From positions 35,191,190 to 35,255,189 of the forward strand of contig OZ024862.1 in NCBI GenBank assembly GCA_964017155.1: a stretch of 64,000 nt of DNA. Reading direction: 5' to 3'. The DNA comes from Oasisia sp. SBJ-2009 (lineage: Eukaryota; Annelida; Polychaeta; Sabellida; Siboglinidae). The position numbers and the translations under genes were made by a program. Position 1 is the stretch's first letter. Every line of letters starts with the position of its first letter. The notes beneath the pieces were generated by a model. It did no database searches, was not told the DNA's origin, and saw only the letters and a list, made by a program, of their open reading frames with translations. Positions 33,650-44,938 of the stretch are shown here, piece by piece.

Positions 33650-34265
33650 ACCATAGTCATAACGTTAAAAACTAATGCCATTTAATGTTTTCGACACGAT
33701 AACCTTGACAAGTTTTCTTATTTCCCTGAGTCAGTGTGCTAACTACATAGCATTTCGTAATGTTTCACCGTTTCATTGAGTTAGACAAGTGGTGTTTTAA
33801 CAAATTTAACTAAGTTAGTCTAGTAATTTGTAGTAAATAGAATATTTTTTCTATTCTACGCCATAACTTTGTCAAGTTTTTCATATATTATTATCTCGGT
33901 GTGCCGACTTTTGGACCATTTCACAACTTTCCAACGTATCAGCGCCATGACTTTTTCACGTATTTCTAGTGTTTATATGCTATAACTTTGTCAAGACTTT
34001 CCATATTTTACTAACTCGGTGTGCCAACTTTTGTACCATTTCACAACTTTACAGCGTTTCATTTTGTTACACAGGTGGTGTTTTTACAAATTTAAATAAG
34101 TTATTCTTGTACCTTGTAGTAAAATGGAATATTTTTCTGTTTCAACACCATAACGTTGTCAATATATTCATATTTTACTAAGTCGGTCTGCCAACTTTGT
34201 ACCATTTCACAACTTTTCTGCGTTTCACCACGATGACTTTGTCAATTTTACGTATTTTTATTGTT
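33650..34265. repeat. Tandem repeat of roughly 250-300 bp with internal sub-repeats
   Basis: Recurring words are CATAACTTTGTCAAG, CTCGGTGTGCC-ACTTTTG, ACCATTTCACAACTTT and GGTGTTTTTACAAATTTAA. Full units start near 33690 and 33970 with a partial one near 34150. The short frame at 33969-34181 is a by-product of the repeat. Confidence 0.75.
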
Positions 34266-34269
34266 TACA

Positions 34270-35007
34270 TGCCAAATTGGCGAAATGTTATTCCAGTTGT
34301 AATTAGTGATGTCATCATCAGTACATGTCTGTATTATTTGCTGCCCACCTCCGTTGAAATTGCCTAAACGATCGGGCATCAAACCGGTCAAAATAAATAG
34401 TCAGCGTGACGTGCCCTGCATGGTAAACAATAGGTCGCCAATCCCTTCTGTTACCCAAGTTCACAGACAATAGCAGGGCTTAATTCAATCAAGTATTGTG
34501 CTGTCTGGACCATGAAGACCTGTTTGACATATTGTTGACACCAGTTATAAGTTTGATACGAGTACAACGCCGTACCTGACAAGTTCCCAATTATCGCTCA
34601 GTGCAGGTGACAATATGGCATTAATAGATGAACCATCTGCCTGGTATGTATTCAACCCAATGCCAACATAGGTTTGATATAATTCATGTATGTTTGACAA
34701 GTCTCACCAGCAGAACATATTACAGATAGAAAGATGCATGTCAAAAACATATTTGAGTAATTATAGCCTGCATCGCCCAAGCTAGGATTAAGGTCGATCT
34801 ATAGTATACGCTAAATAAAAATATATTGGGAGAATAATTCTACACAGTTAATCAGTTACTGAGCAGACAAAGAATATTTTGAAATGGGTACTGATTATTT
34901 TAGTGCAATGTTTGAATAATTGCAGAGCAACAAGAGTAGAGTAGATTGTTATCAATTATTTGGCCTTGCTATAAATGTTTCTCATCAAGTTTTGCTACGT
35001 TGTTAAT
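34270..35007. other. No gene recognised
   Basis: AT-rich sequence without an ORF, repeat or RNA signature that I can support, between the tandem arrays and the third THAP/TTAA element copy. Confidence 0.5.
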
Positions 35008-35011
35008 TTAA

Positions 35012-35854
35012 AGGACAAAAAAAGTTAACTGTTTCGTGGCATACACCTAATAGAGTTAATATAAAGTAACAATTTCCACATATACTCAATTTTTTAACGC
35101 CAGCGGTATACCAAAAAAATATTGTTTAACCCACAGCCATCCCAATACTATGAGCTACCCCATCTTAGACGAAGAATGACGTCACGACGGTGAGGCGCTC
35201 TCCACGTAGATTCCCTGCATGGGGTTTGGCTGTTGTCATGAAATGGCTGCAACTCGGCAACGCGCGTAAATATAAAGTCTATTATTGTTATCGCTGAAAT
35301 CATCCCATCAACTGAAGATACATGTCTACATCAAAGCATTTCTTCTCAAAATCGACCGAGCAAAGTGAACTGTACTTGGACTGGAGGGATTCCAAAGAGT
35401 ACGCCCGCAAATCACCAATGTGAATCCATTGCTTCAATACTACCGGTTGTTTCAACTATTATTGCAACCGTATGCCGAACACTAAGGCATAATTACTAAA
35501 GTTTACCATAGATTTAACCACAGATTTAGATATACGTCTATAAACAGCTGCTAGATGTCACGCCAACTGAACGAACTGTCGAAGACTCAAAGTTGTTGAC
35601 CCTTAACAACGTCGCAGGAAGCTGACCGGCTTCAGCAGATATATATAGAATGCCTCGCGCTGAATGGCCAAGCCAAGTTAACCCTTCACCGATGGCGGCG
35701 TCTAGACCATCGTGGATTTCGTTAGAATTTTAGACTTTAAAGTCACATTCTGAGTAAACCGCTGACGTTAAAAAATTGAGTATATGTGGAAATTGTTACT
35801 TTGTATAAACTCTATTAGGTGTATGACACGAAACCGTAGCCTTTTTTTTGTCCT
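35012..35854 (-). mobile_element. THAP-bearing TTAA element, copy 2
   Basis: Same TIRs as the element at 6811, opposite orientation. The left flank TTAA is at 35008-35011 and the right flank reads TTAC, so one duplicate has mutated. The THAP frame on the minus strand (about 35340-35500) starts ATGCCTTAG, giving a stop at codon 3. It is an inactive copy. Confidence 0.85.
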
Positions 35855-36131
35855 TTACTTAAAATTACATTGATGTGATGTTTGGCCTTTAATAACTGAA
35901 AGATGTCCCATTAATAATTTGTTATGGTTAAACAACGTTTCTATTAAATTATATTCGGGTTTGTTTGCTTTATATATTTTGTATTCATGTGTTGTCGTTG
36001 TATGTGCGACAAATTTGTAAACAAGTTATCTGATACAGGATGATTCATACCCAAAAATGTGGCAGGTATGGACAACACTATCCTGCATTAACATAGTTGT
36101 AATAAAATGAATCAGTTTATCAATGCAACGT

Positions 36132-36137
36132 TTTATT
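36132..36137 (-). terminator. Candidate polyadenylation signal of the CARD gene
   Basis: AATAAA on the minus strand, about 220 bases past the stop codon of the CARD frame, the right distance for a short 3' UTR. A hexamer in AT-rich DNA is weak evidence by itself. Confidence 0.35.
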
Positions 36138-36355
36138 AGAGATGATGGAAAAGGGTCAACATCACAAGATTTCTTTGGACACTTTAGAAGTATAGTCCGA
36201 ACTTCACTAGTAGTACTAGGGGTTAAACGTTGCAGTGCATAGCCAGAACTGGTTGCTCAGCAACATGGCAATGAGGAGGAATCAGGCAGTACTTCAGGTT
36301 TGTCCCAATGAAGCATAGAATTGATGGATTTCCACTGTCTGCCGTATGTAAAGTT

Positions 36356-36917
36356 TCATGGCTCTTGCGATGGTTTGTCTTTCGTCAGCAGATCAGCAAG
36401 GAAGCCTTGACTAGTATTTCTGAGGGCTTTAAGAAATTTCTCGTAGGCAAGTGGACCTCGTCTTGGAAGGAGAGTCAGCAGCTTAGATGCCTTGTCTCCC
36501 ATATTTGACATCCCCTGAAAAATAATGTAACTCTTAGTTAAAGATGATTTGCCATACAGTGACTATGATTAAATGCTAATCACCCATCCATTCACCTATC
36601 CATCCATCTAAACATACAATTATTGTTTCTTTAAAAAGCAACTGTTTTAAAGTAGTGCAAAAAATAACATTTGTAACTTTTTCTTTGTGCTAAATAAAAC
36701 ATAAATGAATAATGCTTCAATGCTGTGCCTAAGATATACAGCTGTACCTGACAACCAGGTGCTATACAATAATACGTGTAATCACAGTGAGTCAAAGGAT
36801 CACAAATGCCAATATACAAAGCAAGTAGGTAAGAATACCACTTCCCAGCAATACATAATGACTCACCCAGGCCTTTTATGCAGGATAACATGTTTGCCGA
36901 TCAAACAATTTCCCTGT

Positions 36918-36964
<47 letters not shown>

Positions 36965-37509
36965 CGTGTGTGTGCGTGTGTGTGCGTGTGTGCGTGCTTA
37001 CGTGCGTGTATGTGGTGTGTGTGCGTGCGTACGTACGTGCGTGTATGTGGTATGTGTGTGTGTGTACGTGCGTGTATGTGGTGTGTGTATGTGTGTGCGC
37101 GTATATGTGGTGTGTGTATGTGTGCTGTGTGTGTACTGACATAGAAACCAGGCCAGTAAGCTGGTTTACTTCTCAAATGTGCACTAGTCCAGTGCCTGTC
37201 CATTGTAATTTGTACCTCTCCAAAATTATTGCACTTTACCCATTCAAATGACAGGTGGACAGGTCTTTAGATAAACCTGTAACTCATATTATTGTCCACT
37301 ACATAATCATGCACATTCCTGATGGAACATTCACTGCACTGATACTGCATGCAAGGGAGAACCCCGATATATACCTGTATTGTTTCTGAGTCATCTTTAG
37401 TCAATATGTTCCCCTCTTCCATGCAGGCGAGAAAGTCTACAGTCACAGTGAGATTTCTTGCAAGTTCGCGCTGGTTGACCTGTAGCTTCTTTCTGTGACT
37501 CTCGTTCAT
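36356..37509 (-). CDS. CARD-only protein, two exons
   Basis: Exon A (37509-37375) starts MNESHRKKLQVNQRELARNL and continues VDFLACMEEGNILTKDDSET, ending CAG|GTATAT in phase 0. Exon B (36514-36356) follows TTATTTTTCAG and reads GMSNMGDKASKLLTLLPRRG, then PLAYEKFLKALRNTSQGFLA, DLL and stop. Together about 97 residues form one caspase-recruitment (CARD) domain: the helix 1-3 half is in exon A, and exon B holds the hallmark LLPRRG-AY-F-ALR-T-Q--LADLL of helices 4-6, as in caspase-2/-9 and RAIDD-type CARDs. CARDs mediate homotypic assembly in apoptosis and innate immunity in the cytosol. No caspase or other domain follows, so it is CARD-only as read. Further 5' exons are possible: the frame stays open 13 bases up to an acceptor CCTCAG at 37523-37528. 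The intron (36515-37374) holds a large (TG)n tract. All sites are GT-AG. Confidence 0.82.
36921..37138. repeat. (TG)n-rich compound microsatellite in the CARD intron
   Basis: Pure TG runs at 36921-36960, then imperfect GTGCGTG, GTACGTGCG and TATGTGGTGTG units to 37138. All open frames through it in both directions are repeat artefacts. Confidence 0.95.
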
Positions 37510-37848
37510 ACTTTGTATCTGCCTGAGGAAGGGAGGAATATTAATAAATATTCTCAGAATCTCAAACATTCTTAGTAATACTCACATAGCATATTATAGG
37601 AAGAAAGTCATTTTAACAAACAATTAGCAATATGTCAGAGGCTCTTTGGCAATGTTACAACGTATGGTATGTTTGCTAACAAACAAGTCAAATGTAAACT
37701 TACATGTAAAATACATATTATAAGCCCGTGCCTTCCTGGTTATATTACAGTTAGACAGGCAAGGCTTGGCTTGGTAGCGTAGTCGTTGGTTTGGCAATGT
37801 CATCAGTATCGAATTCAGAGTGAAAATTATGGAGTACGACAGGATGAC

Positions 37849-38008
37849 ATACTGTCGTTATAACAATTGATATGATCCAATGAGGTACCACAATAACTAA
37901 TTCGACAGATGGCGCTTTAAAGCAAAGACGAGACTATTCAGCTCTGCGAATCAGGTCACACTTGCCACTATTCACAGAGCAGTGATGTCACTGCTCTGCG
38001 AATTTGCA
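37849..38008. repeat. E-family 160-bp inverted repeat, left arm
   Basis: Reverse complement of 39393-39553. Includes CTGTCGTTATAACAATTG, TAATTCGACAGATGGCGC and CACTGCTCTGCGAA. The mate is 1.38 kb away. Both outer ends border TA. Downstream sequence (38010-38300) is E-like. Confidence 0.8.
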
Positions 38009-38300
38009 AAAGAAAACATGCGGTATTCTGAGTTCAGGTCAGAAAGAGTTGCGATGCGTGCATGTTGTTATAATGATGATGATAATAATAAACCTTCAGA
38101 CATTAAAATCTAGAGTAAAACATTGTCCAGTAGTGTTGATAACAGTAGCTAACAATAATAGGAAATAAATACAATAATAGTTAATTAAAACGTGTAGCTA
38201 AATCACTGTTATACGGAACTGAACTAGAGAAAATCAAATAAAATCAAGGGTGGCGTTGTAATTTATATTATGCATTAATGTAGTTAAGAAATATAAGCAT

Positions 38301-39158
38301 ATATGTATGTATATCAAATACGCATATAAGCAATTGCAATATATCTATATACATGATATAAATATATGTATAAAATATAAGAGTGAAAGGTCATAGTTAC
38401 ATAAATGCGTACTATGAATTTATATTTTTATTATTAAAGTTGCATTCTGACATAATTTCCCCTTTTTATCGCATTTTAGAAAAGTCAATGTACACCATGA
38501 CCGATATTTGCTTATTAGTATACTTCCTACCACATGTCTCACTTTGTGGATTTATACGTTATTTGATCAAATATAAGTTTGCAACAAACAACGGCTGTGG
38601 AGTTTCCCAAAAGTCGATATATTTTTACCATCGGAACTCTCCGGTCAACGTAAGTAAACGATGGGGCAAACTAAAACGCGGTTCCACATATTCACGTTAG
38701 TCGCTAGAGGCGCCACTAGGCAACAATACCCTAGTAATTTAAATCATGCTCAATTAGCCATTGACCGTACAGGCGCGTAGCCAGCGATAGTTTGTATGTG
38801 GGCAACTGGGCATGCCGTAAATATGGAGCGTATCGAGCTGTGGCATCTTTGTGAATGTGGTATGCCGTTTCCGTGCGGTCTGCCAATTGTGGTCCGCCTT
38901 TTAATGTGACCCCCTCCTGACAGCGCTTTTCACTGGAATTCCCTTCATCGAGGTCTAAGCCAATCATAGAATTCTAACTGGTGGGGCCCACCAGGACATT
39001 TTTTCGTCTTTTGCTGCTTTTTATCTTAAAATGGCATATTGTGTGAAAATAAGTTGATAGGTAGTTGAGGAAAACAATATATAGTGTATGGGGAATGCTG
39101 GTTTACTGGAAAATTTTATTTTATACATGGCGGAAGTCAGAATGCAACTTTAAATATT

Positions 39159-39160
<2 letters not shown>
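38301..39160. other. No gene supported; possible transposon fragments
   Basis: A plus-strand frame at 38383-38700 (105 codons) and a minus-strand frame at 38731-38967 carry no motif I recognise. CAGGCGCGTAGCCAG at 38769-38783 resembles hAT-type termini, but no matching end was found. Treated as undetermined. Confidence 0.4.
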
Positions 39161-39162
<2 letters not shown>

Positions 39163-39242
<80 letters not shown>

Positions 39243-39260
39243 TATACATTATATATATAT
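39163..39260. repeat. (AT)n microsatellite
   Basis: A TA dinucleotide run of more than 70 bp with a few interruptions to its right. Confidence 0.95.
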
Positions 39261-39303
39261 ATAAATATATATATATACAACATAACATAATTGTGACATG
39301 TAT

Positions 39304-39327
39304 GAATACTTTTCTGCTCAAATTCTG

Positions 39328-39367
<40 letters not shown>

Positions 39368-39391
39368 CAGAATTTGAGCAGAAAAGTATTC
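39304..39391. repeat. 88-bp perfect palindrome with AT centre
   Basis: GAATACTTTTCTGCTCAAAT... at the left equals the complement of the right half ending ATTTGAGCAGAAAAGTATTC; the AT tract in the centre is self-complementary. Repeat E1 at the window start has only the left half followed by a short AT run. Confidence 0.9.
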
Positions 39392-39392
39392 A

Positions 39393-39553
39393 ATGCAAAT
39401 TCGCAGAGCAGTGACATCACTGCTCTGCGAATAGTGGCAAGTGTGACCTGATTCGCAGAGCTGAATAGTCTCGACTTTGCTTTAAAGCGCCATCTGTCGA
39501 ATTAGTTATTGTGGTACCTCATTGGATCATATCAATTGTTATAACGACAGTAT
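39393..39553. repeat. E-family 160-bp inverted repeat, right arm
   Basis: Mate of 37849-38008. Within it, 39401-39432 is a smaller palindrome, TTCGCAGAGCAGTGA / TCACTGCTCTGCGAA, with a 2-base centre. It interrupts the E repeat relative to E1 (compare positions 40-60). Confidence 0.8.
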
Positions 39554-39767
39554 ATAATGTCAAGACTTTGTCGATTAGGAAAGACTTTCCCTAATTTGTG
39601 GAGTAGTGACGTCACTGCTATGCGAATTAGTGAAACAGTTACGTTATTCGCAGAGCAGGTATGAAAGATTCTGACTAGTTGCTATGCGTGTTGTTAAAAT
39701 AATAATAAATTTGATATAGTTAAACGTAATAAGAAATAACTATAATAAAAGTACAAGTAAAACATAA
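39554..39767 (+). repeat. Repeat E, copy 2 (right part)
   Basis: Collinear with about 52-262: AATGTCAAGACT-TGTCGATTAGG, AGTAGTGACGTCA, ATGCGAATTAGTGAAACA, GTACAAGTAAAAC. It stops at A|TCAGG, where D2 begins. Confidence 0.8.
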
Positions 39768-40474
39768 TCAGGAAGGGTACTGCCGTGCCCATCCTAATAT
39801 GAATGTAATTGATTGAGTTTCCTAAACACTAAGGCGAATCCGATTTCATCCAGCGATTGGGAATAGCTACAGACATGTGCTATACCATTTTAGAAATCCC
39901 AGAGCAAGCCTCAAATACGTAAATTCGTCTATTTTTGATTTTCGTTCCTCAACTCGAGTTTTCGATGTTTCAAACTTTCGACTTTCGCAAATGGACCGGC
40001 TATACCCGCCACCTCTGGCAACAAATGGATCCGCTATCCGAGGCGCCTCTGGTGGCGTGTTGGCTAGCGTCCTGAAACTCGGATTCAAGTCACCAGGTGG
40101 GAGCAGAATGTAAGATATCTATTGACTCGATATCGACTCAATGTCGATGCTCATGAGCTGTTTCATTTGTTTTATCACAAATACAACCATCATATCGCAT
40201 TGTAAGGAGAAATATCTACAACACGGCTGCTATATAACCTCACGAAAGTTATGCAAAGTGTTTGGAAGAAAACTGGAAAGTGTCGAAAGATTTGTGAATG
40301 GGCGATAAATGCGGGAAGCATCGCTATGATGATAGTATGTCATAATATTATCGTTATGACCGCATACATTTATGTGTTGATGTAATGTTTTGTGGGCTGT
40401 CACTGACATTATATCAGGTCATGCAGCAACTATTGCATGTACAGATGTTGGCTTCGCGGGTAAAGGAACAAAAC
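39768..40474 (+). repeat. Repeat segment D, copy 2
   Basis: Collinear with D1 (29479-30269), with small indels. Directly followed by foldback F2. No convincing ORF. Confidence 0.65.
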
Positions 40475-41072
40475 TAGTGGGTAAATGCTTCAAGGATGAA
40501 GCAGGACTGGGGTAATATGAATGGGAGTGGGACTACTACAGGGTAAATGCTTCGCAGCTAAAACACGTTTGAGACTCGAGTTAAAGTAAGGAGACAAGCC
40601 CCCCCCCCTCGCCCCCTACCCCCGCCCACCTCCTTCCGACCGTCTCCAGTCCAGCCGCCGTCCTCTCCCTTCCCCGTTCATTCATATTTCCGGCTGAAAT
40701 GTGCGCTGGCATGCTGTACGTGGCAGGCTTGGCTCCGTGTTCATCCTACCACCAATTAGAATTTGAGCCCAAACCGTCACCAGTGGTTGAATGCCCCCCC
40801 CCCCCCCCCCCCCCCCCGATTTTGTCGCATGTTTGCCTATTTTCCACCCCAAATCAAAATTATGCGATCTCGCCACGAGATAGTTCGCGGTGCCAGCTGG
40901 CAAAAGTCGCTGTTTCCTGTCACTGAGTCGAGGGTTCCCAAGGAATATTCGACATGCGATGTGACCGTCGGTGGTGAGGAACGTTCTGCAGTGACGCAAT
41001 TTCAGCCGGAACTATGAATGAACGGGGAAGGGAGAGGACGGCGGCTGGACTGGGGACGGTCGGAAGGAGGTT
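40475..41072. mobile_element. Foldback element F, copy 2, right arm truncated
   Basis: The left arm matches F1 (GTGGGTAAATGCTTCAAGG), with a C-run of about 25 at 40793-40817 in the middle. The inner arms CCTCCTTCCGACCGTC ... GACGGTCGGAAGGAGG close the foldback. The outer right arm is lost exactly at 41072, where U2 starts with LINE 3' UTR sequence, so this is the duplication breakpoint. Confidence 0.8.
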
Positions 41073-41394
41073 GTTACGACGGCAAAGACACAGCCGCAGT
41101 ATAAAACACTTCTGAAGACACACCTTTTTCGATTAGCGTTTCTGTGACGTGATCATGTGGACTTCATTACATGCATTTACCCATAACTTATAACATTTAT
41201 ATCACATAATTATTACGCAAATAGTATCAACATTAGCATTTTAGTATGATAATGTTATGATAGATTAGCGATGTTATTTTTTGTTTAATCATATACTTTT
41301 TATTTTATTTTAGCATACTGAGAAATAATAAGTAATGTAACTACTGTGTTATTTATTTTACTGTTTCATGTATAGGCTTATATTTATAATGTTT

Positions 41395-41399
<5 letters not shown>

Positions 41400-41468
<69 letters not shown>
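41400..41468. repeat. (AT)n microsatellite
   Basis: Paralogue of the tract at 6429-6535, shorter by about 40 bp. Confidence 0.95.
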
Positions 41469-41473
<5 letters not shown>

Positions 41474-41584
41474 TTAATAATAATTTATCATCCATATATA
41501 CATAATTATATATATATTTTAGTAATAATTTTTCATCCAATTGTACCTACTATTTGTATTTATGTAAAGCGCCTGAGAGCAATA

Positions 41585-42117
41585 GGGCCCGTAAGTGTGT
41601 CACGATAAATGGCGAGACTCCGCGCGATTGGAGCTCATTGGGGTCTAAGCGAGACAATTGGGGACTGGTCACAAGAATAATACACAATACAATAGTTTAC
41701 GGGATTTGCATTTTACATTGCTGTACATTGTGGTTTCGATAAGCACTTATATCTGACAAGTTGTCTAAATTCGCATAATCATAACACATGTGTACGTTTG
41801 CCCCAAACAGGTTGTACTACGCGAAAAATGGCACTTTTCATTTTTAGTCAAGATCGCCAAATGCAAGAACTTGCCGCTATTGCCATGGCAACCACCATTA
41901 TAATCGATTAAAATTCATGATTTCCGTGATCATTGTCACCGGCAAAGTGTTCCACTGCTTCTGCTTGTAATAATCCTTCGGACAGTATAACTGAAATAGT
42001 TAGACTGGAACCGTTCGATTATTACAACCAAAAACAAAACGAAGTCCTATACGTTAATATGGAGAATATGGACCTCCTGCACCCAGCCTCGTTTTCGCGA
42101 GCGAGACTTACACGCCC
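41585..42117. mobile_element. TIR element of 533 bp, U2-specific
   Basis: U1 reads AGCAATACTATTGATTCGG at this place; U2 has an insertion between AATA and TATAATATTG. Ends GGGCCCGTAAGT and ACTTACACGCCC are imperfect inverted repeats of about 12 bp, bordered by TA on both sides. GCGAGAC words recur just inside both ends. No transposase; a MITE of a TA-targeting superfamily is the simplest reading. Confidence 0.75.
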
Positions 42118-42532
42118 TATAATATTGATTCGGGTGCAATACAAATACATTCTATTATTATTGTTATCTTGCTCAAAACTGACGGTCTGACGTCGGCCCT
42201 CGACGTTCCGGCGCTCATAAATATACCTTATTCAATATATTATGTCTTCATACTTGCAGATGAGTTACATTATAGCAATATTAAGTATCATTTCATACGA
42301 AGCGTATAGATGTTTTAAGACAGTTGCAACCCGTTACGGGGGTTCTGGGCAGGCGGTTCCGGAAAATAAAAAGGCCCACTTGTGGGCTAGCCACATCATG
42401 ATATCGTTTCGACGGAAACGATATCGCTCAAGGTCCAAGGAGTTGCTAATCATTAAGGGAATCTAGCATGTTTGTTCGGTCGCTAAGAACCCTCTCTCTC
42501 CTTAGCTGACGCCTCTGCAAATCGTGGACTAG

Positions 42533-42725
42533 TCGCCAAGCACGGGTGGTGTAGTGGTTACCACATCCCCCTGCCACGCGGGTCCGATCCCCGGTACCAG
42601 CAGTTGTGATATAAAAAATCTGGCTCTCAACATTGCGGACTGTGTGTCCCTCGTGAATCGGAGAATCACGTTAATGTCGGTCCCGTCTCAGTTTGGGACG
42701 TAAAAGAACCTGAGACCTGAGAAGC
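42533..42725 (+). mobile_element. tRNA-derived SINE, copy 2
   Basis: Paralogue of 7914-8170. A-box-like GGTGTAGTGGTTACC at about 42548-42562; B box mutated to GGTCCGATCCC at 42581-42591. The variable region is shortened and the 3' body lost the segment CACTGAGGACGACAAG...GTAAATA present in U1. Confidence 0.75.
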
Positions 42726-42763
42726 CATTACGAACGTCAATTGTATCTAGTGTAAACATTTAT

Positions 42764-43230
42764 GGCCGACTTCGATTGAGCTACGCGAGTTACTCGCGTA
42801 ACCTCAACGTGGTATCCGGTTTGTGATCGTTTACACTGCGCGCGCAGGGCTACGCGCGTAATCAACTGAACACCGATGATCGTGATCACGGACATAAACC
42901 CCTTATGTAAATAAATAAAATAATCTGTTGTTTAGTGTGTACATTGTGACGTTAATCTTCTTGGACTTTAATTATAATTCATAGAATGTGTTGACTTTAA
43001 TCCATATTTAAGTCCTGAAATGATTGTGTCATGTAATGTTTAATTAATGTCTTATGCAGCAGGGGGCCTACGTAAGTTACTCGAGTGAATCCTGTAAAAC
43101 TCGCGATTGCCTCGAGTAGCTAATCTAGGTCAAAAATGGTCACGTGCTCGAGTGATCTCGGCTGTTCGATTGGGACTCGGGTAGCCCTCGGGTTACGCGA
43201 GTTACTCGCGTAGCTCAGTCGAAGACGGCC
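42764..43230. mobile_element. TIR element of 467 bp with self-complementary ends, U2-specific
   Basis: Flanked by TAT at 42761-42763 and 43231-43233; U1 has uninterrupted AACATTGATGTTGCC. The TIRs begin GGCCGACTTCGATTGAGC / GGCCGTCTTCGACTGAGC, and each contains an inner palindrome TACGCGAGTTACTCGCGTA, so each end can fold on its own. CpG-rich ends contrast with an AT-rich centre. A 3-bp duplication would fit Harbinger-like targeting, but TAT is not the usual TWA. No ORF. Confidence 0.8.
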
Positions 43231-44284
43231 TATGTTGCCAGTGTCTAGCCTCGGTTACCCAGAATCCGTGAAGTGGCAGCACTTTTAAGCCCCTCAACTT
43301 CGCCTGGGATATTAATGGGTCTTAGGTTTCTACATCCGGGTAGCCTTACCCCAGATTGGGGTAGAGACGCTGATTGGCTCTCAGGCCAACTATGAAATTA
43401 AAATAACGATATACTTTTACAAGATAATAATATCATATGAAAAGTATTCAACATTGAACTTATATTAACACAAAAGTAAGTAAAAATTCAAAGTTACAGT
43501 TGTTTATAAAATAAGAATTACGGCAGGATTAATCACTATCCGTGAGGTGGCAGCATTGTCTAGCCCCACACGGATAGCATACAAATTAAATAAGGATATC
43601 TTTTTATAAAATAATGTTGTATTATAAAAACTATTTAGAATTAAACTTATATTAACACCAAATAAATAGAAATACAAATTTGCAGTTGTTTATATTTTTT
43701 TTATATATTACGGCAGTGTCCGTGAGGTGGCAGCATTGTATAGATCTCGCGGATACCAAACAAAAGCCATTAATGTGGCCAGACTGTCTTCTCGGCGTAG
43801 TTCCGCAGCCGACCGACAGTCGGTTAAGCGAGACTAGCCAGTGCCCGGTGGGCCGTGCTGGGAGCATCAACGAAATTATGGAGCATTCGGTAATTCTGAT
43901 AGTCCGCAGCGACGCCTATCGAGTCGATTGGAACACTCTTCTCATGAGTTCCGGTTAGCTGTAAAACTAAACTAGGCGTCGTCTCTGGTTACCTTTTTGA
44001 TTCCAAACATTTAACACGTAATATTTGTATTTTGACCATCAAAATGTCAACCAACATACCGATGATGAATGTACGTTATATTTAAATCGATTGGTTATGT
44101 TTCTAAAATTAAAAGATGCATGTGGATGTCAACGATTGGATATCACAGTATATATATTGTCTATAGCAATAATTCGTAGTATTATATATATATATATAAA
44201 TATATATATATACTATACTAGTTTAAGTTTCGAAATTCAAGAGATTCCAGGCTCAACAGATGCATAGGTATATGTCTACACCAT

Positions 44285-44761
44285 TTGGACATCCATCTAC
44301 AACCCTCAGTATCCAACAACCAACCTTCACATACATGTACATTGAAACCAAATGGATCCATCCATTACGGCTTCATTTTTGTCTGGGATGCTGAGTTTCA
44401 TACAAAGAGAGGAGGTAGGCGAATTGTTAAAGTGTTACTGTTGTTTTTGAAAGTTATTGGTAACAGTTGTATAATAGTGTATTGGCGCAGTGTCTACAAC
44501 TTGAATGAATTCAGACTCTCGACTAAGAGGACATGGGTTGAGTTATGTGCTGCCGTGTCAAACCTTGGGCAAGTTTGTTCACTCTACATTGCTCCAGTTC
44601 ACGTAGCTATATTTGTTTATGAAAGAATATCTGGTGGTGGATATTTGTGTTCGAACAGTTTTTGCGCGTTAATTGCAGCATCGCTGCGTGCTTCCCAGAG
44701 AAGCCGAAATGGTGTTCTGGTTGAACAGGTTTGCCAGGGAGGGAAGTGTAAAGCGCTTTGA
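44285..44761 (+). CDS. Unrecognised 158-codon open frame in U2
   Basis: Starts MDIHLQPSVSNNQPSHTC and ends VCQGGKCKAL. The paralogous DNA in U1 (10080-10560) has the same sequence but with stops and indels, so the frame is not conserved. The last codons overlap the LINE/SINE-like tail GTAAAGCGCTTTGAGCAA. No domain recognised; most likely non-coding. Confidence 0.15.
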   Translation: MDIHLQPSVSNNQPSHTCTLKPNGSIHYGFIFVWDAEFHTKRGGRRIVKVLLLFLKVIGNSCIIVYWRSVYNLNEFRLSTKRTWVELCAAVSNLGQVCSLYIAPVHVAIFVYERISGGGYLCSNSFCALIAASLRASQRSRNGVLVEQVCQGGKCKAL

Positions 44762-44938
44762 GCAATCCTGATCAAGGACTGTCTACTGCGGTATAGAAGA
44801 ACGTTCCTTTTTAATAAACACGAATATAGCTAGTTAAAAACAAGTTAGCTTCACACAATTATGCCAAGCTTAGGAGCCCGTGTATCTTAGCTTGTATACC
44901 ATGCACCATTTTACGGATAATTGTATAACATGAGTAAT

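Noticed and set aside
36705..37251. Cys-Val and His-Thr rich open frames on both strands
   Set aside because: Translation of the (TG)n compound microsatellite.
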